NCBI RefSeq assembly: GCF_008704655.1 | Contig: NZ_CP023688.1 | Span: 5,563,001-5,627,000, forward strand | Length of the DNA: 64,000 nucleotides | Source: Streptomyces rimosus | GTDB taxonomy: Bacteria > Actinomycetota > Actinomycetes > Streptomycetales > Streptomycetaceae | Reading direction: 5' to 3' | Part shown: positions 53,696 to 64,000 of the stretch, in pieces | How the letters are laid out: each line of letters opens with the position of its first letter | Numbering within the stretch: position 1 is the first letter of the stretch | Position numbers and translations under genes: made by a program | Notes under the pieces: generated by a model | The model's input: the letters and a program-made list of their open reading frames with translations, nothing else | What the model was told of the DNA's origin: nothing | The model's database searches: none

Positions 53696-55648
53696 TCAGC
53701 CCTTGAGGCCCTCGCCGCGCGTGTTCGGTACGGCCGTACCGGACGCCGCCTCCCCATGCACCGGGAAGCGGCGCGGTGCGAGTAGCAGCAGAATCAGGAA
53801 CGCGAGGGCGGCGGCGACCGCGGCGCCGATGTAGACGTGTTCCACGGCGACGTCCACCGCGCGCCGCAGGTAGTCCGCCGCGCGGTCGGTGAGGGCGCCC
53901 GCGCGGGCCAGGGCGTGCGAGACGGAGTCCAGGTCGCCGGGCAGGCCGGGCCGGATGTCCGCGGGCGCGTCGGCCAGGCGGGCGTTGAGCGTGGCGTTGG
54001 CGACCGCGCCGAAGAGGGCGGCGCCGACGCACTGGCCGACCTGGCGGCAGAAGAGGATGGACGCGGTGGCGGTGCCGCGCTCCTCGAAGCCGACGGACGA
54101 CTGCACGCCGATGATCAGCGGCAGCTGGAAGATCCCGAGGGCCGCGCCCAGCGCCAGCATGATCAGCGCGGGCTGCCAGGCGGCGCCCGGGTAGGGCAGC
54201 AGCGGGAAGGCGAGCAGGATCAGCGTGGCGGCGCCGATGCCGGTCATGGCGCAGGCCCGGATGCCGGTCCGGTTGTAGACGTGGCTGCTCAGGGCGGAGG
54301 AGACCGGCCAGCTCAGGGTCATCGCGGAGAGTACGAACCCGGCCGCGATCGGGCCCAGGCCCAGGACGGCCTGGGCGTAGGTGGGCAGGAAGACGGTCGG
54401 CGCGACCATGAGCAGGCCGACGGCGCCGAGCGCGAGGTTGACGGCCGAGATCGTACGGCGGCGCCAGACCCAGCCCGGGATGATCGGCTCGGCGGCGCGG
54501 CGTTCGATGACGACGGTGGCGGCGACGCACAGGGCGCTGCCGCCGAACAGCAGTAGCGAGGGCACGGAGAACCAGGGCCAGGCGACGCCGCCCTGGACGA
54601 GGGCGCTCAGCAGCAGGCCGCCGCTTGCGAAGATGGCGAGCGCGCCGGGCCAGTCGATACGGGGCCGCCGGTCGCGTTCGCGCGCGGGCAGCGACTCGCG
54701 GAAGTGCCGGATGACGAGCCACAGCGCCAGGGCGCCCACCGGCAGGTTGACCAGGAAGATCCACCGCCAGTCGGCGTACGCGGTGAGCAGGCCGCCGATG
54801 CCCGGCCCGGCAACGGCCGAGGTCGCCCACACGGTGGACAGCTTGGCCTGGATCCTGGGGCGCTCCTTCATCGGGTACAGGTCGGCGGCGATGGTGTGGA
54901 TGGTGCCCTGGAGGGCGCCGCCGCCCAGGCCCTGGAGCACGCGGAAGGCGATCAGGGAGCCCATGTCCCAGGCGCCCGCGCACAGCAGCGAACCGACGAG
55001 GAAGACGATCACGCCGGTGACCAGGATGGGCTTGCGGCCGAAGGTGTCGGAGAGCTTGCCGTAGACGGGCAGGCTGACCGTGACGGCGAGCAGATAGCCC
55101 GAGAAGAGCCAGGAGAAGACGGCGAACCCGCCGAGGTCGGCGACGATCTGGGGGACGGCGGTGGCGATGATCGTGGAGTCGAGGGCGGCCAGCGCCATAC
55201 AGAGCATGAGGGCGGCGACGATCCTGCCGCGGTGGGTGGGGGCGGGGGTGTCGACCGCGGCCGGTGCGGGGACGTGTGGCGCGCGTACGGGAACGCCGGC
55301 TCCGGACGCCGACCCGCCTGCCGCGGATCCCGGCGCGGCCGATCCGGACCCAGGCGCGCCTGCTCCGGTCCTGGGCGCACCTGCCCTGGACCCTGGCGCA
55401 CCTGCCCCGGTCCGCGGTACGCCCGCTCCGGCCCCCGGCCCTTCTGCCCCGGACGGCGGCTCACCCGCCCCGGCTATCGGCGCGCCGTCCGCCGCCTGCG
55501 CCGCCGCCTCACCCGTGTCCCGCCCCGCGTGCCCCGTGGATCCCGAGTGCCCCACGCGCCCTGGCTGCCCCGCCTGCCGCGCGCCGTCCCGTCCCGTTCT
55601 GCTGCGGTTCACGTGCCCATGCCCCCTCGGCTGTTCCGTGTACGTCAC
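53696..55648 (-). CDS. DHA2-family MFS drug transporter with a long Gly/Ala-rich N-terminus
   Basis: This 14-TM drug:H+ antiporter-like protein has LAALDSTIIATAVPQIVA in TM1, GKLSDTFGRKP (motif A), FRVLQGLGGGALQG (motif B) and GPGIGGLLTAY (motif C). The C-terminal half ends with TAVPNTRGEGLKG. The first roughly 140 residues are a low-complexity Gly/Ala/Pro/Arg tail with repeats such as GAGAPGS, probably cytoplasmic and disordered; the true start may be later. The substrate is unknown. It is divergent from mfd with a 180-bp gap. Confidence 0.9.
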   Translation of the reverse strand: MTYTEQPRGHGHVNRSRTGRDGARQAGQPGRVGHSGSTGHAGRDTGEAAAQAADGAPIAGAGEPPSGAEGPGAGAGVPRTGAGAPGSRAGAPRTGAGAPGSGSAAPGSAAGGSASGAGVPVRAPHVPAPAAVDTPAPTHRGRIVAALMLCMALAALDSTIIATAVPQIVADLGGFAVFSWLFSGYLLAVTVSLPVYGKLSDTFGRKPILVTGVIVFLVGSLLCAGAWDMGSLIAFRVLQGLGGGALQGTIHTIAADLYPMKERPRIQAKLSTVWATSAVAGPGIGGLLTAYADWRWIFLVNLPVGALALWLVIRHFRESLPARERDRRPRIDWPGALAIFASGGLLLSALVQGGVAWPWFSVPSLLLFGGSALCVAATVVIERRAAEPIIPGWVWRRRTISAVNLALGAVGLLMVAPTVFLPTYAQAVLGLGPIAAGFVLSAMTLSWPVSSALSSHVYNRTGIRACAMTGIGAATLILLAFPLLPYPGAAWQPALIMLALGAALGIFQLPLIIGVQSSVGFEERGTATASILFCRQVGQCVGAALFGAVANATLNARLADAPADIRPGLPGDLDSVSHALARAGALTDRAADYLRRAVDVAVEHVYIGAAVAAALAFLILLLLAPRRFPVHGEAASGTAVPNTRGEGLKG

Positions 55649-55827
55649 ACCCTTCCACGCGGACGCGGTATCCGGAACGGCGCTTCGCGACGGGGCGCGG
55701 CCCGGCGGCCGTGGCGAGTGGAACGCGGGTGTCAGTGGGGAGTCGTACGCTTGTTGAAACCCGGCCCGTCACACGTGCCGGGCTGCTCGCGTTGTTCGTC
55801 TCACCAGGACGGGAAGCCGTAGATCTC

Positions 55828-59360
<3,533 letters not shown>

Positions 59361-59364
<4 letters not shown>

Positions 59365-59717
59365 GAGCGGGCCACCCACAGGGCGCGTACGACAGCCCCC
59401 GGCGGCTCGCCCGCGAATGGAGCCGGGACCCGGGGCGCTGGGAGGACCACATCCGGGCGCTTCTGCCCGAGTTGCGTGCGGCGACGGCGAAGATCTCGTC
59501 GTCGCCGGGAGGGCGGGTTCGCTACCCGCTCGGGGCGCGCTTCCGGTACGGGATGCCCCACACCCGCGCGCAGCAGGGGGAGAACTCCGACCTCTGCCCC
59601 GACATCGCGTTCACCGTCCCCGCGCACCACTACCGCGGGTGCGGGCCGGAGGCCGCGGAAATACGGCGTAACGCGGTTTGGCCCGTCTTCCGCCCGATTC
59701 AGGCATCTTGGCGGTGA
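59361..59717 (+). CDS. Doubtful small ORF coupled to the mfd stop (118 aa)
   Basis: An open frame starts with GTG overlapping the mfd stop by 4 nt (GTGA) and runs to 59717. The product starts MRAGHPQGAYDSPRRLAREW, is rich in Arg, Pro and His, and includes LCPDIAFTVPAHHYRGCG. No family is recognised. The overlap is typical of real coupled genes here, but an antisense frame is also open and codon bias does not decide. It may be a decayed gene. Confidence 0.35.
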
Positions 59718-59800
59718 CCGGTAGGAGATATCGCTCTATCGTCGGGCTTCCCCGTGCGTCTCACGGGGTTTCCGGCCATCGAGAACTGGATGTTTCCACC

Positions 59801-60319
59801 GTGATAAGACCCCGCCGCGCCGCCCTGTCCGCCGCCTCCCTGATCACCGCGGCCCTGGTCGCCCTCTCCGGCTGTACGCCGGACGGCGGTGCGGACAAGG
59901 GCGGTGCGGCGAGCCCGTCCGCGACGGCCTCCGCCTCGGCTTCTGTTGCGCCCTCGCCGTCCGCTTCGCCGACCGAGAGTCCGAGCCCGAGCGCCACGCC
60001 GTCGTCCGCCGCGCCCACGCCCACGCCCGAGGCCGCCGAGCCGCCGGCGCGTAAGACGCACAGGACCGGCGGAGGATCGGATTCCGGTTCCGGTGGGTCG
60101 GGCTCGGGTGGGTCCTCCTCCGGTGGCTCCGGTTCCGGTGGGGCGTCCTCCGGTGGGTCCGGGTCCGGTGCCTCGGACGGGGTGATTCTCGCGCCGTCCG
60201 GGAACCACTACCGCCGCGGCCAGTTCTGCAAGAAGGCCCACCTCGGTCTGACCACGCAGGACGCCCACGGCGCCACCCTCACCTGCGCGATGCAGAGCGG
60301 GCGTCCGCACTGGCAGTGA
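59801..60319 (+). CDS. Putative secreted lipoprotein with a Ser/Gly-rich stalk
   Basis: A basic start (VIRPRRAALSAAS) and hydrophobic segment lead to the lipobox LSGC (about residue 24), so the protein is predicted to be lipidated on the outer face of the membrane. A long Ala/Ser/Pro/Thr tract and a Gly/Ser stalk follow (heavily repeated GGSGSGG). The C-terminal roughly 45 residues form a small domain with two Cys (HYRRGQFCKKAHLGLTTQDA ... LTCAM) that could make a disulfide. The Ser/Thr-rich stalk is the kind of region O-mannosylated by Pmt, an inference. A CCCCGTG/CACGGGG hairpin lies just upstream. Confidence 0.7.
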   Translation: MIRPRRAALSAASLITAALVALSGCTPDGGADKGGAASPSATASASASVAPSPSASPTESPSPSATPSSAAPTPTPEAAEPPARKTHRTGGGSDSGSGGSGSGGSSSGGSGSGGASSGGSGSGASDGVILAPSGNHYRRGQFCKKAHLGLTTQDAHGATLTCAMQSGRPHWQ

Positions 60320-60340
60320 GCCCCGCGGCCTGAACCGTCC

Positions 60341-60910
60341 TCACACCACGTGGGCGGCTATCAGCCGGGCGCAGGTGGCGGGGTCGGTGTCGGTGGTGTC
60401 CACCTCGATGTCGTAGGTGACGCCGCGGTGGACCAGCTCGGCCTGGGACGCCGCCATGCCGGTGACCCGGTCGCCGCGTGCGGCCTCGCGTGCGGCGGCG
60501 GTCTCCGGGGCGCAGCGTACGCCGACCCACAGCACCGACAGGCCCTTCAGCGTGCGGCGCCAGCGTTCCTGGCCTTCGGCGCCGCCGAGGAACACCTCGT
60601 CCAGGAGGACGCCGGTGCCCGTGCGGGCGATGGCCGCGACGCCCTCCTGCCAGTCGGTCTGCAGGGCGCGGAAGACCGGCCCGACGGTGATGCTGCCGTC
60701 GGGCGCGAGGCCGAGGCCGGGTGCGGTCGCGGACGCCTCCGGCGTGACCAGCGACCGCGGCAGGGACTCGATGAAGGAGTCGACGCCGAAGGTCAGCCAG
60801 GGCCGGGGGAGGAGTTCCTGCAGTTGCCGGATGAGCGTCGAAGTGCCGGAGCTGGAGCCGCCGTTCAGGACGACGACATCGGTGCGAAGGGGTGGGGAGC
60901 CGGTGGTCAT
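60341..60910 (-). CDS. Chloramphenicol phosphotransferase (CPT)-like protein with an altered P-loop
   Basis: The 189-aa protein matches the CPT family, P-loop kinases that include the chloramphenicol 3'-O-phosphotransferase of Streptomyces venezuelae. It has VVVLNGGSSSGTST, FGVDSFIESLP (Asp44, equivalent to the catalytic Asp), and GVLLDEVFLGG. The Walker A reads G-S-S-S-G-T-S-T: the invariant Lys is Thr23, so ATP binding may be impaired or another role adopted. The final segment LVHRGVTYDIEVDTTDTDP is typical. TACGGT lies 6 nt before the ATG. Resistance to chloramphenicol should not be assumed. Confidence 0.85.
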   Translation of the reverse strand: MTTGSPPLRTDVVVLNGGSSSGTSTLIRQLQELLPRPWLTFGVDSFIESLPRSLVTPEASATAPGLGLAPDGSITVGPVFRALQTDWQEGVAAIARTGTGVLLDEVFLGGAEGQERWRRTLKGLSVLWVGVRCAPETAAAREAARGDRVTGMAASQAELVHRGVTYDIEVDTTDTDPATCARLIAAHVV

Positions 60911-60916
60911 CGGGAC

Positions 60917-60922
60917 ACCGTA
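60917..60922 (-). promoter_or_regulatory. Probable -10 element for the leaderless CPT-like gene
   Basis: TACGGT on the minus strand ends 6 nt before the ATG at 60910, as at pmt. Confidence 0.45.
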
Positions 60923-61054
60923 CGCAGCCGGGGCCGGGCCTGTCCTCCGTAATTACGCGGCCGGAGCCGGCCCGCAGCGCGCGGTCAGGGGAGGCCGAAG
61001 CGCGTGGTCAGCTCCGCTCGCAGCGCGCGTTCAGGGCCGGCCCGGAGCGCGCAA

Positions 61055-62518
61055 TCAGAGTCGCCCCATCCGCTGCAGCACCGTCACGTCACCGGCGGTG
61101 CCGACGATGCCGTAGACGGCCCGGGGGTGGCGCTTGCGGGCGTCGTCCAGGGTCTGTTCGGCCTTGCGGTCGTCGTGCTGTTCCACGGCGATGTAGTCGG
61201 GGGCGATGCCTCGGGTGTCCCCTATCCAGAAGACCCGGGCGCGGCCGGTCAGCCGGGAGATGGGCCGTATGTCGGCCTCGACCGTGGCGCCGTCGGGGAT
61301 ACGGTCCAGCAGGCGTTCCGCGGCCGTCGCGGCGGGCGGCTTGCGGTAGGTGGCGGTCTCGGTGAGGCGGGCCAGCGGGAGTGTGGTGGTCAGGGCGAGC
61401 GTGGCGGCCAGTACGGCGGTGGGCAGGTGGTGGGCGTACGAACGGACCCAGGGGCGCGCGGAGACCAGCGTGCGCGGCAGGGCGTCGACCAGGGCCAGGA
61501 AGACCACCGGCATCAGGACGGCGTTGTAGTGCCAGTCGACGCCCCAGTAGTGCGGCTCGTGGGAGATGAAGCGCCAGCCGAGGGTGGGCAGCGTGACCAG
61601 GAGCAGCGGGGAGCGCAGCGCGAGCAGCCCGGAGGTGGGCAGCAGGATCCACAGCAGGGTGCGTACGGCGGTGTCGAACGGGATGCGCTGGGTGGGCCCG
61701 TCACCGCCGCCGATCTTGTTCCAGTAGTCGTACGAGCCGGAGCCGTTGAAGCCGGGGATGATCACGCCGAGGGTGACGGCGGTGGCGGCCAGCCCGAAGA
61801 CGACGAGCCCGACGGCGAGCGGCACGGCCTGCCGCGCGCGGACGAGGATCAGCGCGCCGATGGCGGCCGCCGTCACCCCCAGGTCCTCCTTGACCAGTAC
61901 GAGCGGTGCCGCCCAGCACACCGCGGCGGTCCAGCGCCCGCGCAGCACCGCTTCGAGCGCGAAGGCGATCAGCGGTACGGCGAAGGCGATCTCGTGGAAG
62001 TCGAAGTCGACGGCCTTCTGCAGCCCCCAGGACAGCCCGTACGCCACGCCGACGGCCAGGCCGCGGCCGCGCCCGAGGAACCGGATGGCGGTCCGGGTCA
62101 CCGGCACGGCGGACAGTGCGAAGAGGAACGATTGCGCGCACAGCAGGGTCAGGGCGCTGGGGAAGATGCGGTAAAGGGGGGCGAGCAGCGCCAGTACGGG
62201 GCTGAAGTGGTCGCCGAGGAGGTTGGTGCCCGGCCCCTTGAGGTCGGCGACGGGCGCCCGCAGATGCGCGTAGGCCCGTACCGCCTGCTCGAATATCCCG
62301 AGGTCCCACGAGGACGTCGCCATCGCGCGAAAGCGCAGGCCGGAGACGGCGAAGAAGACGACGAAGAGGGCCGCGGCGGTCCAGTACGGCACGGATCGCG
62401 GGGCGAACAGGGCGGCGGTACGGGTACGGAGCCGGCCGGCGGCGGGGGCGGGTCCGGCCCCGCCGCTGGCCGGGGCCGGGGGCCTGCCCGTCGCCGCGGT
62501 GGCGGTGGCCGTGTCCAT
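61055..62518 (-). CDS. DUF2079 family integral membrane protein (GT-C-like)
   Basis: The 487-aa protein has about nine TM helices after a Pro/Ala/Gly-rich head. The first periplasmic loop contains MATSSWDLGIFEQAVRAYAH and NLLGDHFSPVLALLAPLYRI, the signature of DUF2079, whose members resemble GT-C glycosyltransferases; the Asp in SSWDLG and the DHFSP motif are likely catalytic or binding residues. VKEDLG in the centre is also conserved. The C-terminal 90 residues form an external domain. The substrate is unknown. It is divergent from the secreted nuclease gene. Confidence 0.85.
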   Translation of the reverse strand: MDTATATAATGRPPAPASGGAGPAPAAGRLRTRTAALFAPRSVPYWTAAALFVVFFAVSGLRFRAMATSSWDLGIFEQAVRAYAHLRAPVADLKGPGTNLLGDHFSPVLALLAPLYRIFPSALTLLCAQSFLFALSAVPVTRTAIRFLGRGRGLAVGVAYGLSWGLQKAVDFDFHEIAFAVPLIAFALEAVLRGRWTAAVCWAAPLVLVKEDLGVTAAAIGALILVRARQAVPLAVGLVVFGLAATAVTLGVIIPGFNGSGSYDYWNKIGGGDGPTQRIPFDTAVRTLLWILLPTSGLLALRSPLLLVTLPTLGWRFISHEPHYWGVDWHYNAVLMPVVFLALVDALPRTLVSARPWVRSYAHHLPTAVLAATLALTTTLPLARLTETATYRKPPAATAAERLLDRIPDGATVEADIRPISRLTGRARVFWIGDTRGIAPDYIAVEQHDDRKAEQTLDDARKRHPRAVYGIVGTAGDVTVLQRMGRL

Positions 62519-62597
62519 GCGCGTCCTCACTCTCAACTTCCGAAAAGATATCCGAGGCCGACGAACCGGCCGGTATTGCCGCCTTATTTGAGATGGG

Positions 62598-63395
62598 ATG
62601 TCCCTCTTGCTCCGGATACGGACTGCCGCCATGCCCCGCGAACGGAACCTGTCCCGCGTACGGACCCGGCCACGCGGCGGCGCTGTCGCCGCGGCCGGAC
62701 TGGCCGCGCTGCTCGCCCTCACCGGCTGTTCGCCCGACGGCGGCAAGGGCGGCGGTACGGGGGGAGACGGCGGCGGGGAACCGGCCGCCGGGGGCACCGC
62801 GCTGCACGCCGTCGCGTCCCTCACCGTCAAAGGCCGCGCCCCCAAGACCGGTTACGCGCGCGACCGCTTCGGCACCGCCTGGGCCGACACCGACGGCAAC
62901 CACTGCGGCACCCGCGACGACATCCTCAAGCGGGACCTGACCGCGGTGCGGTTCACCGACGGGCACTGCAAGGTGGCGTCCGGGAAGCTGGCCGAGGACC
63001 CGTACACCGGGCAGGCGGTGACGTACGAGCGCGGGCGCAGCAAGGTGGACATAGACCATCTCGTAGCACTGTCGGACGCGTGGCAGAAGGGCGCGCAGCA
63101 GTGGCCGGGGCGCAAGCGGGTGGCGCTCGCCAACGACCCGCTGAACCTGATCGCGGCCGACGCCTCCGCCAACCGGCAGAAGGGCGACGGCGACGCGGCG
63201 ACATGGCTGCCGCCGAACAAGGCGTACCGCTGTGACTATGTCGCGCACCAGGTCGCCGTGAAGAAGAAGTACGGGCTGTGGGTGACGCAGGCGGAGAAGG
63301 ACGCGATGACGGGGGTGCTCAAGGGGTGCCCGACGCTGAAGCTGCCGTCGGGCGGGGCTCCTACGGAGGCGCCGGAGCGGTTCGCGGCGAAGTAG
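62598..63395 (+). CDS. Secreted HNH endonuclease lipoprotein (DUF1524-like)
   Basis: The product has an Arg-rich N-terminus, a hydrophobic segment and the lipobox LTGC (about residue 44), so it is exported and lipid-anchored. The nuclease domain contains KVDIDHLVALSDAW (the D-H of the HNH motif) and ALANDPLNLIAADASANRQKG (Asn and Lys/His region), as in secreted GmrSD/DUF1524-type nucleases. Four Cys occur in the mature domain and may form disulfides. Such enzymes degrade extracellular DNA. The start at ATG 62598 or 62631 is unsettled. The stop codon lies within a purine-rich repeat. Confidence 0.85.
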   Translation: MSLLLRIRTAAMPRERNLSRVRTRPRGGAVAAAGLAALLALTGCSPDGGKGGGTGGDGGGEPAAGGTALHAVASLTVKGRAPKTGYARDRFGTAWADTDGNHCGTRDDILKRDLTAVRFTDGHCKVASGKLAEDPYTGQAVTYERGRSKVDIDHLVALSDAWQKGAQQWPGRKRVALANDPLNLIAADASANRQKGDGDAATWLPPNKAYRCDYVAHQVAVKKKYGLWVTQAEKDAMTGVLKGCPTLKLPSGGAPTEAPERFAAK

Positions 63396-63444
63396 AGGAA
63401 TAGGGGAGTAGAGGAGTAGAGGAATGGGGGAGTAGAGGCGGGGG
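63391..63444 (+). repeat. AGTAGAGG purine-rich tandem repeat at the nuclease stop codon
   Basis: Four units beginning at 63391, 63407, 63415 and 63431 start AGTAGAGG; two carry the extension AATAGGGG or AATGGGGG. The first unit contains the nuclease stop codon TAG. The tract is almost pure purine on the plus strand. Confidence 0.85.
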
Positions 63445-63706
63445 AGCAGGACGGGCCGCCGGGCCGGTTCCGCCCCCGCCGAGGTCCGGCGCACGCTGTA
63501 CCGGCCCGGGCAGGTCCGCGGCCGACCCCGTACATACGGGCATACCTTCAGGAGAGAAACCGCCTTCCGGGCAACTCGTTGTGCGAATCAGTGGCCTGGA
63601 TCACGCGGACTCTTTAGCATCGGCATCGATCAACGCCAGGCCAGGAAAACAGGTAGGAAAAGCCGCACCGCCGCCGCACCGTCGTTGCACCCCGCCAGGA
63701 GGCTTG
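63445..63706 (+). promoter_or_regulatory. Intergenic region before the SurA-like gene
   Basis: No gene is seen here. The region 63540-63625 is lower in GC than its surroundings and includes ACTCTTTAGCAT, a plausible promoter area for the lipoprotein gene. CAGGAGG at 63696-63702 is its strong Shine-Dalgarno. Together with the repeat it fills the 311-bp gap after the nuclease gene. Confidence 0.45.
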
Positions 63707-64000
63707 ATGTTCCGCCGTAGGACCGCGCTTCCCGTTTCCGCCGCCGCCGCGCTGCTGGCCGCCGCCCCCCTGCTCACCGCCTGCGGTACGGACGCGCACC
63801 CCGGCGCCGCGGCCGTCGTGGACGGGCAGCGGATCACCGTCGCGCAGCTCCAGTCGCGGGTCCAGGACGTGCGCAGCGCCCAGGAGAAGTCACCGCAGGC
63901 CGCCCAACTGGTCGAGAACACCGGCAAGCTGGGGCCCGCCACCCTTAACGGCATGATCTTCGACCGGGTGCTGGAGCGGAACGCGAAGGACGCCGGGGTC
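63707..64000 (+). CDS. SurA N-terminal-domain lipoprotein (partial, cut by window end)
   Basis: The first 98 codons are visible. A signal peptide MFRRRTALPVSAAAALLAAA leads to the lipobox LTAC, so the mature protein is lipid-anchored outside the membrane. It is followed by AAAVVDGQRITVAQLQSRVQ, the SurA-N/peptidyl-prolyl isomerase-associated segment (V-V-D/N-G-x-x-I). Members assist folding of exported proteins. In Streptomyces a SurA-like lipoprotein gene commonly follows mfd, as here at a short distance. The C-terminus is missing. Confidence 0.85.
   Translation, partial: MFRRRTALPVSAAAALLAAAPLLTACGTDAHPGAAAVVDGQRITVAQLQSRVQDVRSAQEKSPQAAQLVENTGKLGPATLNGMIFDRVLERNAKDAGV

Overview
This window is a very GC-rich stretch of chromosome from a Streptomyces or a close relative. 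The evidence is the strong G/C third-position codon bias, frequent GTG starts, coupled ATGA/GTGA gene junctions, an Rpf-type resuscitation factor, a galT-galE-galK operon, DivIVA/FilP-like coiled-coil and LCP proteins, and a gene order (mfd ... glmU-prs-rplY-pth ... ppc-desaturase ... tam/tamR ... galKET ... ispE-rsmA-rpf-tatD-rsmI-pmt) that I know from the Streptomyces core chromosome. There is no rRNA operon, CRISPR array, prophage or complete insertion sequence. One tRNA gene (tRNA-Gln) is present.

Layout. 0-7.2 kb: a truncated drug-efflux MFS gene, a CbiM-CbiQ-CbiO cobalt/nickel ECF transporter behind a Nur-box-like site, a beta-lactamase-fold esterase, a small charged protein, an SDR oxidoreductase and an EamA exporter. 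7.3-21.3 kb: cell-wall and RNA-maintenance genes (MecA_N-type penicillin-binding protein, protein O-mannosyltransferase, rsmI, a zinc-ribbon protein, tatD, rpf, rsmA/ksgA, ispE, a hydrolase, an ABC-F ATPase, a LuxR-type regulator). 21.3-31.1 kb: sugar metabolism, with an SSS symporter divergent from galTEK, a second LuxR-type regulator and an SDR plus GH42 beta-galactosidase pair. 31.1-35 kb: two regulatory modules with visible palindromes, namely the MarR-type TamR divergent from trans-aconitate methyltransferase, and a fatty-acid desaturase co-transcribed with a TetR regulator. 35-43.4 kb: ppc, a small CHAT/caspase-like protein, pth, rplY, prs, glmU and tRNA-Gln, several of them separated by strong hairpin terminators.

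43.4-55.6 kb is the most unusual part. It holds an HTH plus LAGLIDADG-like protein beside tRNA-Gln, an orphan histidine kinase, and then a compact locus (46.0-51.2 kb) of domains known from bacterial polymorphic-toxin systems: a stand-alone YwqJ-type deaminase with a SUKH-3 protein on one strand, and on the other strand an HNH(WHH)-SUKH fusion followed by a large protein with an immunity-like N-terminus, a Pro/Gly-rich linker, a deaminase-like domain and a SUKH-4 domain. None of the four has a visible secretion signal, and toxin-like and immunity-like folds are joined in single chains. This is my best candidate for an undescribed system. LCP, coiled-coil and MFS genes follow. 55.8-64 kb: mfd, small lipoproteins, a chloramphenicol-phosphotransferase-like protein lacking the Walker A lysine, a DUF2079 membrane protein, a secreted HNH nuclease and the beginning of a SurA-like lipoprotein cut by the window end.

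Several genes (pmt, tatD, rsmA, the 17.8-kb hydrolase, the kinase and the CPT-like gene) have a TANNNT hexamer 6-7 nt before the start codon and no clear Shine-Dalgarno sequence, which suggests leaderless transcripts.
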